The translations under genes were made by a program, and so were the position numbers. 64,000 nucleotides of DNA from Sediminibacterium sp. C3 (GTDB lineage Bacteria; Bacteroidota; Bacteroidia; Chitinophagales; Chitinophagaceae). Below are positions 35,198-42,783 of this stretch, in pieces. The DNA lies in the NCBI RefSeq assembly GCF_000508085.1, contig NZ_KI669560.1:1643228-1707227 (forward strand). Direction: 5' to 3'. The notes under the pieces are model-generated. The model worked only from the letters and a program-made list of their open reading frames with translations, was not told where the DNA came from and did no database searches. Every line of letters starts with the position of its first letter. The stretch's first letter is position 1.

Positions 35198-37026
35198 CAA
35201 TCTCCTCTTCCAACTAATGGAAATAATAAATTCACGGTAGTGCCTTCTCCCTGCAAGCTTTCAATTTCAATATTGCCATTCATTTTATTCATGAAATCCT
35301 TGCACAATACAAGCCCTAAGCCAATTCCCTTTTCATTGGCAGTGCCAAATGTAGAATAACTTACATTATCCTGGAACAAACGGGATAAAGCTTCCGGAGA
35401 CAGGCCAACCCCTGAATCTTTAATGATAACAAATGCATTGTATTTGTTGCGCTTGGTATTGATATCAATAATGCCGCCTTCATTCGTGAATTTAATGGCA
35501 TTGCTGATAATATTCCTGATAATAAAGGCTGTCATGTTTTTATCGGCCCAGATGAGCTGACTATGAATGTAGGGTCTGATTCTGATTTTTTTGTTAAGGG
35601 CGCTTTGGTTCAGAATTGATATAGTATCCGTAATAATCTGAGCCAGATCAATAGGTTGAAGATTCATTTGAATTTCTCCGGTTTGAGACCTAGACCACAT
35701 TAGCAGCCCATCCAGCATCTCAACCACTTTTTTCACATGTGTATTTAAATTACTGGATACGAATTCAATTTCTGCTTCACTGAAGTTTTTAAAGTTGTCT
35801 TTGTAATAGTCCAGGAAACTGATAATGCTGCTAAGTGGCGCACGCATATCATGCGAAATGATTGATAAGAATTTATCTTTCTGTGCACTGATCATTTTCA
35901 ATGTTTCCTCATTTTCCAGCAACTGATGATTTTTAGCCTGTAAACTTTCCGATTTGTCTTGAATAATTTTAATAGATCTTCTGATTTTCCGGATAGCCAG
36001 GTTAAAATTAATTGCCAGCTGACCAATCTCATCCATTCGCATTTCATCTATAAAATCAGGATTGATATCATCTTTGAATTTCGTGGCCACCACTTCTTTT
36101 GTGGCCTTATTCAGTTCAATAATTGGCCGGGTAATTTCCATTGAAATAAGGTAGCTCAACAATAAACCAGCAATTAGCGTTACGCCTATCAGGCCATAAA
36201 AAATAAGTTCAATACGACTTAGATCTTCTTCATACAACTGGTTAATAGATTGTAAGGCAGCTTCTATTTGTTCATCATTACTTCTGCTCTGTTTAATTAA
36301 TTCATTTTGCAGGCCTTCTTCATCAGAGCCTCCAATACTTCTCTCCAGTTTAACTATTCTAACGAATGTTTTACGATACTCATCCAGAATAATTTCAGTA
36401 GTTGGATTGTTTTCGTAAACAAATATGAGTTTACGTGCCAAAGAATCAAAAGAAATAGCAGCAGTCTGGCTTTTTTTGGTAAAGTAATCATTGGAAAGTT
36501 GTTCGAGCCTGCTCAAATCTGCTTCTGAAATCAGCCGGTTATCCTTAAGTTCTTTTTTGTGTTTCAATAGCGCCCCCATTAAACCCTGTTCACCAATGCC
36601 CAATTGTTTTACTGAATCTACCATTCTTTCAAAAAACACTTCCTGGGCATGAATATTTCTGGTAATGGATAAGAGCTTTTCAGCGATATGAGGTTTGGTG
36701 GCAATTTTGTTTTCATTAATAGCAATCAGGCTACTGTCTATTTGCTTAACCAATTGCTGATAATGGATAACCGCATTGGAAGATCCGGTAATATGAAAAC
36801 TTTCAGAGAAGCGATCGGTGGTTAAAAAAATCTGTCTGGCTGCTGCCTGCTTTCCTATATGAGTTCTTATTTTGTCTAACTGAGCTATCATTTGGTGAAT
36901 GATCAGTCTTTTGTCATTTATTTTTACTGATATCACAATGATTAAAAGGGTAATCAATAGGATCAGAAAATGAGACAGAAAAAGCTTATTTCGTATGCTT
37001 AAGTTCCTTAAATGGGTTTTGATCAT
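35197..37026 (-). CDS. Membrane sensor histidine kinase with HAMP domain
   Basis: This is a 609-residue hybrid-free sensor kinase. Membrane helices lie near residues 15-33 and 275-297, enclosing an all-helical periplasmic sensor of about 240 residues that resembles four-helix-bundle sensors. A HAMP linker, a short coiled coil and the HisKA domain follow, with FLSIISHDMRAPLSSI (His392). The ATPase domain has N-box NIISNAIKF and G-boxes DSGVGLSPE and GIGLGLVLCK. No response regulator is adjacent; its downstream partner in the operon is an rRNA pseudouridine synthase whose start overlaps its stop. The signal is unknown. It is divergent from the ABC-F gene. Confidence 0.9.
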   Translation of the reverse strand: MIKTHLRNLSIRNKLFLSHFLILLITLLIIVISVKINDKRLIIHQMIAQLDKIRTHIGKQAAARQIFLTTDRFSESFHITGSSNAVIHYQQLVKQIDSSLIAINENKIATKPHIAEKLLSITRNIHAQEVFFERMVDSVKQLGIGEQGLMGALLKHKKELKDNRLISEADLSRLEQLSNDYFTKKSQTAAISFDSLARKLIFVYENNPTTEIILDEYRKTFVRIVKLERSIGGSDEEGLQNELIKQSRSNDEQIEAALQSINQLYEEDLSRIELIFYGLIGVTLIAGLLLSYLISMEITRPIIELNKATKEVVATKFKDDINPDFIDEMRMDEIGQLAINFNLAIRKIRRSIKIIQDKSESLQAKNHQLLENEETLKMISAQKDKFLSIISHDMRAPLSSIISFLDYYKDNFKNFSEAEIEFVSSNLNTHVKKVVEMLDGLLMWSRSQTGEIQMNLQPIDLAQIITDTISILNQSALNKKIRIRPYIHSQLIWADKNMTAFIIRNIISNAIKFTNEGGIIDINTKRNKYNAFVIIKDSGVGLSPEALSRLFQDNVSYSTFGTANEKGIGLGLVLCKDFMNKMNGNIEIESLQGEGTTVNLLFPLVGRGD

Positions 37027-37076
37027 TTCTTTTTAAACTAGGTTCAGTGTTTCTCGGAATTAGCGTCTAAGATACT

Positions 37077-37084
37077 TAGTTTTG
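37077..37084 (+). promoter_or_regulatory. -7 promoter element of the ABC-F gene
   Basis: TAGTTTTG is a full match, ending four bases before the ATG at 37089. The transcript should start at or within the start codon. Confidence 0.65.
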
Positions 37085-37088
37085 CAAG

Positions 37089-39002
37089 ATGCACTATGTT
37101 TCAGTTGAAGGTTTAACCAAAAGCTACGGTATAAACCCCCTTTTCAAGAATATTTCTTTTCATATTAACGAAGGTGATAAAATTGCCCTGATTGCCAGAA
37201 ATGGAATTGGGAAATCTACTATGCTGCGCATTCTGGCTGGTCTGGAAACACCCGATGCCGGAAAAGTATGGATTCACAAGGATGTAACCGTTGCTCTGTT
37301 TGAGCAAGATCCCCAGTTTGAAGAATCCTGGTCGGTGCTGGAAAATATCTTCCACTTGAATCACCCTATAATCAATGCAATTAAAAAATACGAAGCTGCT
37401 ATAGAAGCGGAAGATGCCATTGGGATAACGGAAGGCATTGAAGCGATGGACAATTTAAGTGCCTGGGATTTTGAAGCCAAAGTGAAGCAAATCCTTGAAA
37501 AGCTGAATATTCATCACCTGACCAATCCAGTAAAAGACCTTAGCGGCGGTCAACGAAAAAGAGTGGCCCTGGCGAAAACCCTTATCGACATTGGATTTGC
37601 CCACCAGCATACTTTGTTGATTATGGATGAACCCACGAATCACCTGGATGTTGAAATGATTGAATGGCTGGAACATTATCTCTCACAGGAAAAGGTGACA
37701 CTGCTGCTGGTAAGCCACGATCGGTATTTCCTGGATGCAACCTGTGAGGAAATCTGGGAGCTGGAAAGGGAAAATCTATATGTTTATAAGGGAGATTACG
37801 AACAATATATGGAGCAGAAAGCTGCCCGAATTGAAAGTGAACAGGCCAGTATTGATAAAGCCAGAAATACCTATAGAAAGGAACTGGAATGGATGCGAAA
37901 GCAACCCAAGGCCAGAACTACCAAGAGTAAAAGCAGGCAAGACAATTTTTATGAAGTAGAAGCCAAAGCCAAGCAAAAGATTGAAGATGCTCAACTGCAG
38001 TTACAGGTTAAAATGAGCAGACTGGGAGGGAAAGTTGTAGAGTTGAAGAAAGTGTATAAGAGCTATGGCGACTTATCTATTCTGAAAGGCTTTGATTATC
38101 AGTTCAGTAAAGGAGAAAGAATTGGGATAGTCGGGAAAAATGGCGTTGGGAAATCTACTTTTTTGAACATACTACAGGGAATTGAGCCGGTAGACAGTGG
38201 CAAAATAAATATTGGCGATACTGTTGTATTTGGAAATTTTTCTCAGCAGGGGTTGGTGTTTAAGGAAAATATCAGAGTGATTGAATACGTGAAAAGTTTT
38301 GCAGAGAATTTTCCATTGGCGGACGGAACTACTTTAAGTGCAGCCCAGTTTCTGGAGTTATTTTTATTTACGCCTGATAAGCAATACACTTTTTTGAATT
38401 CATTAAGTGGGGGGGAGAAAAAACGCCTACAGTTGCTGGTTGTTTTATTCCGAAATCCCAACTTCCTGATATTGGATGAACCTACCAATGACCTGGATTT
38501 ACCTACGTTGGCGGTACTTGAGAATTTTTTAATAGACTATCCTGGTTGTATATTGATTGTATCTCACGACCGCTATTTCATGGATAGGCTGGTAGATCAC
38601 TTATTTGTATTTGAAGGCAATGCAGAAGTAAGGGATTTTCCTGGCAACTATACACAGTACAGACTTTGGCTAAAGGAAAATGAGAAGAAAGAGCAGAAAT
38701 GGGATGATCTAGAAGCTAACAAACGTAAAGGGGCTAGTACCGAAGAAATTGTAACCAAACAAACCACTACAACGGCTGCTCCTGTAAAAAAGGTTTTAAG
38801 TTATAAGGAGAAAAGAGAACTGGAAACCCTGGAAAAGGAAATGCCTTTATTGGAAAAAGAAAAAGAAGAAATAACGGCGAAGATGAGTGCTGGTGATGCA
38901 GATTATGCTAGCATGCAAAAAATGGGAGAGCGTTTGTTACAAATTGAAAAAGAGCTGGAAGCAAAAGAAACCCGCTGGCTGGAGCTCAGCGAGTTTCAGT
39001 AA
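37089..39002 (+). CDS. ABC-F family ribosome-associated ATPase, Uup-like
   Basis: This soluble twin-ATPase of the ABC-F class is likely to act on the ribosome. In 637 residues it has two cassettes: Walker A RNGIGKST (about 36-43) and KNGVGKST, signatures LSGGQRKR and LSGGEKKR, and Walker B LLIMDEPTNHLD and FLILDEPTNDLD. The inter-cassette linker contains the charged segment MRKQPKARTTKSK. The C-terminal coiled coil after residue 560 is the Uup-type extension. It has no membrane domain. Function in antibiotic resistance cannot be excluded but the layout is that of the housekeeping Uup group. Confidence 0.9.
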   Translation: MHYVSVEGLTKSYGINPLFKNISFHINEGDKIALIARNGIGKSTMLRILAGLETPDAGKVWIHKDVTVALFEQDPQFEESWSVLENIFHLNHPIINAIKKYEAAIEAEDAIGITEGIEAMDNLSAWDFEAKVKQILEKLNIHHLTNPVKDLSGGQRKRVALAKTLIDIGFAHQHTLLIMDEPTNHLDVEMIEWLEHYLSQEKVTLLLVSHDRYFLDATCEEIWELERENLYVYKGDYEQYMEQKAARIESEQASIDKARNTYRKELEWMRKQPKARTTKSKSRQDNFYEVEAKAKQKIEDAQLQLQVKMSRLGGKVVELKKVYKSYGDLSILKGFDYQFSKGERIGIVGKNGVGKSTFLNILQGIEPVDSGKINIGDTVVFGNFSQQGLVFKENIRVIEYVKSFAENFPLADGTTLSAAQFLELFLFTPDKQYTFLNSLSGGEKKRLQLLVVLFRNPNFLILDEPTNDLDLPTLAVLENFLIDYPGCILIVSHDRYFMDRLVDHLFVFEGNAEVRDFPGNYTQYRLWLKENEKKEQKWDDLEANKRKGASTEEIVTKQTTTTAAPVKKVLSYKEKRELETLEKEMPLLEKEKEEITAKMSAGDADYASMQKMGERLLQIEKELEAKETRWLELSEFQ

Positions 39003-39006
39003 GATG

Positions 39007-39441
39007 CTAGATAAAACTAATTAATTCTACTTCAAAAATCAATGTGCTGTTGGGGCCTATTTGTGCACTAACCTGACGATCCCCATATCCCAAATGCGGA
39101 GGGATGAAAAAGCGCCACTTGCTACCTGTTGGCATCAGTTGTAATCCCTCTGTCCAGCCTTTAATAACCATATTAAGCGGGAAGGATGCGGGACGGCCCC
39201 TTTGTACAGAACTATCGAAAATTGTTCCATTAATTAATGTGCCATGATAATGACAGGTAACTTCATTACTGGCAGTTGGCTTGGGGCCTGTACCTTGCGT
39301 TATAATCTCATATTGCAAACCACTGGGTAGTTCTACAACCCCTTCCTTCACTTTATTGGCTGCTAAAAAAGCCTGCCCTTCTTTTAAATTTGCCGCTGCT
39401 TTTTCGGCTTTTAATTGTGCTAACTGATCTGCTACACCCAT
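39007..39441 (-). CDS. FKBP-type peptidyl-prolyl cis-trans isomerase
   Basis: The enzyme speeds proline isomerisation during folding. The 144-residue product has an N-terminal helical segment (about residues 1-35, LKAEKAAANLKEGQAFLAA) like that of FkpA/FklB-type dimers. The FKBP domain follows, with VTCHYHGTLINGTIFDSS, the GWTEGLQLMP active-site stretch and PPHLGYGDR. There is no signal peptide with the start at 39441, so it is cytoplasmic. The upstream frame to 39468 overlaps the promoter element at 39456-39463 and is therefore not used. It is divergent from the SRP RNA gene. Confidence 0.92.
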   Translation of the reverse strand: MGVADQLAQLKAEKAAANLKEGQAFLAANKVKEGVVELPSGLQYEIITQGTGPKPTASNEVTCHYHGTLINGTIFDSSVQRGRPASFPLNMVIKGWTEGLQLMPTGSKWRFFIPPHLGYGDRQVSAQIGPNSTLIFEVELISFI

Positions 39442-39455
39442 AAATAATTTTTTTT

Positions 39456-39463
39456 CAAAGGTA
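39456..39463 (-). promoter_or_regulatory. -7 promoter element of the FKBP gene
   Basis: The minus strand reads TACCTTTG, a full match, 14 bases before the ATG. It lies 13 bases from the divergent SRP RNA element. Confidence 0.7.
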
Positions 39464-39476
39464 AGCAATCAATCCT

Positions 39477-39484
39477 TACTTTTG
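39477..39484 (+). promoter_or_regulatory. -7 promoter element of the SRP RNA gene
   Basis: TACTTTTG is a full match ending six bases before the first paired base of the SRP RNA, the expected distance to a transcript start. Confidence 0.75.
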
Positions 39485-39490
39485 CGCCGT

Positions 39491-39594
39491 GGCAGGTCTT
39501 GCACGACCAGCTCCTGCTGAACCTCCCCAGGGCAGGAATGCAGCAAGGATAAGCGGTTGTAGCGGTGCGATGCGAGTAGCCTGCCATATTTTTT
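39491..39594 (+). ncRNA. ffs: Signal recognition particle RNA, small bacterial type
   Basis: This RNA binds Ffh to target membrane proteins for co-translational insertion. The 5' end GGCAGG (39491-39496) pairs with CCTGCC at 39580-39585, giving a hairpin of about 95 bases. The apex has the invariant GGAA tetraloop at 39535-39538, closed by GCA/TGC, and the asymmetric loop with AGCA that binds the Ffh M domain. A T6 run at 39589-39594 ends the transcript. There is no Alu domain. No ORF explains this segment, and the position between promoter and transaldolase fits a free-standing gene. Confidence 0.9.
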
Positions 39595-39606
39595 AACTCC
39601 ACTTTT

Positions 39607-40257
39607 ATGAAGTTTTTCATTGACACAGGTAACCTTGCACAAATTAAAGAAGCCAACGATTTAGGAATTCTGGATGGGGTAACTACCAATCCTTCCCTGA
39701 TGGCGAAAGAAGGCGTTAAAGGCGAAGAAGCCATTGCGCAACATTACAAAACCATCTGTGAACTGGTAGACGGGGATGTGAGTGCGGAAGTTCTTTCCAC
39801 AGATTTTGCCACGATGGTGGAAGAAGGGAAAAAACTGGCTGCCATTCATCCGAATATTGTGGTGAAAGTTCCTGTAATCAAAGACGGAATTAAAGCCATC
39901 AAGTGGTTTGCAGATAATGGAATCCGCACCAACTGTACCTTAATTTTCTCTGCTGGCCAGGCAATTTTGGCAGCTAAAGCAGGTGCAACCTATGTATCTC
40001 CTTTCATAGGCCGTGTGGATGACAGTGGTTGGGATGGCATGGAGTTGATTGGACAGTTAAGACATATTTTTGATGTACAACAATACAAAACTGAAATACT
40101 AGCTGCTTCTATCAGAAGTCCATTACATATTATTAAAGCAGCTGAATTAGGAGCTGATATCTGCACTTGCCCATTGGATTCTATCGTAGGTCTGTTGAAG
40201 CATCCTTTAACTGATATTGGTCTTGCTAAGTTTTTGGAAGACGCAAAGAAAATGTAA
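39607..40257 (+). CDS. fsa: Transaldolase / fructose-6-phosphate aldolase family
   Basis: This short-form transaldolase has 216 residues and a TIM barrel. It forms a Schiff base on a lysine and moves or releases dihydroxyacetone units in the pentose phosphate pathway. The start [15 protein letters not shown] and [11 protein letters not shown] are diagnostic of the FSA/TalC subfamily. The catalytic Lys87 is in NIVVKVPV and the phosphate-binding stretch is SIRSPLHI. Whether it is a true transaldolase or an F6P aldolase cannot be settled by eye. It lies 13 bases after the SRP RNA T-run and ends one base from the convergent AlkD-like gene. Confidence 0.9.
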   Translation: MKFFIDTGNLAQIKEANDLGILDGVTTNPSLMAKEGVKGEEAIAQHYKTICELVDGDVSAEVLSTDFATMVEEGKKLAAIHPNIVVKVPVIKDGIKAIKWFADNGIRTNCTLIFSAGQAILAAKAGATYVSPFIGRVDDSGWDGMELIGQLRHIFDVQQYKTEILAASIRSPLHIIKAAELGADICTCPLDSIVGLLKHPLTDIGLAKFLEDAKKM

Positions 40258-40935
40258 TCAGTTATTTGCAATAATTCTTTTGATAGCCTCTCTTTTACTA
40301 AGAGGGGCTATTTTATTTTTGGCAACAAAATTAATAACCCAATCAGGATCGGTTTTGCTGTATTCCCGTAGTGCCCAACCAATGGCTTTTTGAACAAAGA
40401 ACTCTTTGGCATCTTTATGGTTCAGAATGTATTTTTTTAATAATCGGGTATCGGTTTTGCTTTTGTAGGATCGCTGAAATAAAATACTGCTTCTCTGTAA
40501 CCAGATATTGTCTGATTGATTCCATTTCTCTGTAACAGAAATAATTTGGTCGGGATACAATGAAAAATAGTGGGGTATCCAGTCGCTTCCAATCCCATCA
40601 ACAGTATCCCACCAGCTTTTCTTTGTTAAGCAGGATTCAATCACATCAATTGATTTTAATTCCCATAGGGAGTGATGATGCCTGAATACATCAATGGCAG
40701 CATATTGCCATTCTCTTTCTTTGAATGACCACATTTTAAAAATAATTTCCGAAAGTTCCTTATGGGAACTGAGGGTTTTTGTTTTTAAAAAGGATTTAAC
40801 TATAGCATCTCTTTCAGGTGTTTTGATTCCAAAAAAATCAAATTGATTGAGCATATATGCTTTCATGCCAAAGCTATTCTGCGGTTTGGCTGCCTTTATA
40901 AATAATCCTTCTAATTCTTTTAAATATTTTGACAT
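40258..40935 (-). CDS. DNA alkylation repair protein, AlkD-like
   Basis: This 225-residue HEAT-repeat DNA glycosylase of the AlkD/AlkC superfamily removes alkylated bases such as 3-methyladenine and 7-methylguanine. The first helices carry KAYMLNQFDFFGIKTPER. The conserved active-site stretch is KSWWDTVDGIGSDWIPHYF, with the key Trp-Asp pair, and the C-terminal part has QKAIGWALREYSK. The stop directly abuts that of the transaldolase gene. It is divergent from the MFS gene, and no TAnnTTTG element is evident. Confidence 0.9.
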   Translation of the reverse strand: MSKYLKELEGLFIKAAKPQNSFGMKAYMLNQFDFFGIKTPERDAIVKSFLKTKTLSSHKELSEIIFKMWSFKEREWQYAAIDVFRHHHSLWELKSIDVIESCLTKKSWWDTVDGIGSDWIPHYFSLYPDQIISVTEKWNQSDNIWLQRSSILFQRSYKSKTDTRLLKKYILNHKDAKEFFVQKAIGWALREYSKTDPDWVINFVAKNKIAPLSKREAIKRIIANN

Positions 40936-40974
40936 AGTATGTGTATCAACTAAATTAATGGTTTATTTTACTGC

Positions 40975-42138
40975 ATGAGATTAAAATTACTGGTTATAGT
41001 AATCGCTCAATTTTTCTGTACTTCAGTCTGGTTTGCAGGAAACGCGGTATTGAATGATATTGGAACCGTAAAAGGACTGTCAGCAGATTTTCTACTTTAT
41101 CTGGTGAGCGCTGTGCAGGTTGGATTTATTTCCGGAACCTTAATTTTTGCTTTATCGGGAATTACAGATCGTTTTTCACCTGCCAGGATTTTCTTTTTTT
41201 CGTCCTTTATTGCAGCAGTATCAAATCTTTGTTTATCTGTTCATTCAATAGGGGAGAATGGGATTTTAATTTCCCGATTCTTTGTGGGTTTTTTTCTTTC
41301 AGGAGTATATCCGGTCGGTATGAAAATTGCAGCTGATCATTTCGAAGAAGGATTGGGAAAATCTCTGGGCTTTTTAGTTGGAGGGCTAGTGCTTGGTACT
41401 GCATTTCCACATTTTATCAAAAGCCTGTCCATTAGCCTGCAATGGGAATTCGTAGTTTATGTAAGTTCGGGCTTATGTGTATTGGGTGGATTAGCCCTTT
41501 ATCTCATCGTTAATGATGGTCCTTTCAGAAAGCCTGCGGGAAAACTTCAGCTCCCCGATTTTAAAAAGATATTCCAGATTAGTTCCTTGCGAAAAGCCAT
41601 TTTGGGATATTGGGGGCATATGTGGGAACTCTATACTTTCTGGACTTTTGTGCCACTGCTGATTCTGAAGAAAACCTCCTGGTCTTTCAACTCCATCTCC
41701 CTTTATTCTTTCTGGGTAATAGCAACTGGTGCTTTGTCCTGTGCAGTGTTCGGTTTACTATCCAGAAAGATTCCATTGGAAAAGCTTGCAAGCCTGGCTT
41801 TGCTGATTTCTTGTTGTTGCTGTTTGTTATTTCCCGTTTTATTTGTTTTTGCTTCCAATGAATTATTCATTTGTTATTTAGTTGTATGGGGCTTTTTCGT
41901 TGTGGCAGATTCTCCTATGTTTTCAGGTCTTGTTGCTATGTCGGCACCTGCCAGCTCCAGAGGCAGTACCATTATATTCGTTAACAGTATTGGTTTTCTC
42001 ATTACTGTAATCAGCATTCAGTTTACAGGGTATTTACTTACACAATTACCTTTTATATGGGTATGGCCAATTCTGGTAATTGGTCCTGTTATTGGTTTGG
42101 GGCAGTTTGTAAAGCGCCTAAATCTGCGTAAATTGTAA
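40975..42138 (+). CDS. Major facilitator superfamily transporter
   Basis: This 387-residue permease has about twelve membrane helices. The loop after helix 2 has GITDRFSPARIF, a degenerate form of the MFS motif A (usually G-x3-D-R-x-G-R). The acidic-basic pattern and small-residue helices are typical. The substrate is unknown; it is not close to any drug pump I can name. It is followed after 18 bases by the KefF-like gene and probably leads the MFS-kefF-kefC operon, though an ancillary role in ion or thiol stress is inference. Confidence 0.78.
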   Translation: MRLKLLVIVIAQFFCTSVWFAGNAVLNDIGTVKGLSADFLLYLVSAVQVGFISGTLIFALSGITDRFSPARIFFFSSFIAAVSNLCLSVHSIGENGILISRFFVGFFLSGVYPVGMKIAADHFEEGLGKSLGFLVGGLVLGTAFPHFIKSLSISLQWEFVVYVSSGLCVLGGLALYLIVNDGPFRKPAGKLQLPDFKKIFQISSLRKAILGYWGHMWELYTFWTFVPLLILKKTSWSFNSISLYSFWVIATGALSCAVFGLLSRKIPLEKLASLALLISCCCCLLFPVLFVFASNELFICYLVVWGFFVVADSPMFSGLVAMSAPASSRGSTIIFVNSIGFLITVISIQFTGYLLTQLPFIWVWPILVIGPVIGLGQFVKRLNLRKL

Positions 42139-42156
42139 TATCAGCTAAAATTCTTT

Positions 42157-42783
42157 ATGGCCAGCAGGAAACTATTGTTGTTGTTTTTCCATCCCAGATT
42201 CGAAGACAGCAGGGTAAATGTAAAATTAACAGAAGGGGTTAAGCATCTCTCGGGAATCACATTTCGGGATATGTACGAATTGTATCCTGACTTTAATATT
42301 GATGTAGAAAAAGAACAGTCCTTATTGCGGGAGCATGATATAATTGTTTGGCATCATCCTTTTTACTGGTACAATTGCCCTCCTTTAATGAAGCAATGGC
42401 TAGATCTGGTATTGGAATACGGTTGGGCGTATGGAACGGGGGGAAATCAATTACAAGGTAAGTGGGTGATGAATGTAATTACCTCCGGAGGCGATTTTCA
42501 TGTTTATCAGAAAGAAGGTAGAAACAGGTTTACACACAGAGAATTTTTAAATTCTTTTGATCAGACAGCCAATCTCTGCAAAATGGAATACCTGCCTCCT
42601 TTTGTGGTAGCAGGAGCCAATAAGCTAAGTGAAGAAGACATTGAAGAAAACATGATCTGGTATCAGCAAATTCTTCATTTTTTAATGAAAGAGCCAATAG
42701 ATCTTGACAAACTCAAGCAAGTAGATAATTTTAATCAAATAAAATCAGCAGAATGGGAGCATCCGTTTTACAAAACGCCATGA
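42157..42783 (+). CDS. KefF/KefG-like NAD(P)H oxidoreductase
   Basis: This 208-residue flavodoxin-fold protein is of the quinone reductase (Flavodoxin_2) family. In enterobacteria KefF and KefG bind the KefC/KefB potassium efflux channel and are needed for full activity. The start KLLLLFFHPRFEDSRVN, the motif DIIVWHHPFYWYNCPPLMKQW and the C-terminal WWHPFY-like stretch fit the Kef subfamily. The immediate overlap with the kefC-like gene (31 bases) supports that role. If the kefC-like gene is truly broken, this protein has lost its known partner. Confidence 0.85.
   Translation: MASRKLLLLFFHPRFEDSRVNVKLTEGVKHLSGITFRDMYELYPDFNIDVEKEQSLLREHDIIVWHHPFYWYNCPPLMKQWLDLVLEYGWAYGTGGNQLQGKWVMNVITSGGDFHVYQKEGRNRFTHREFLNSFDQTANLCKMEYLPPFVVAGANKLSEEDIEENMIWYQQILHFLMKEPIDLDKLKQVDNFNQIKSAEWEHPFYKTP

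Noticed and set aside
39432..39734. 100-codon minus-strand ORF across the SRP RNA
   Set aside because: It overlaps the SRP RNA and transaldolase start; the segment is fully explained by those.
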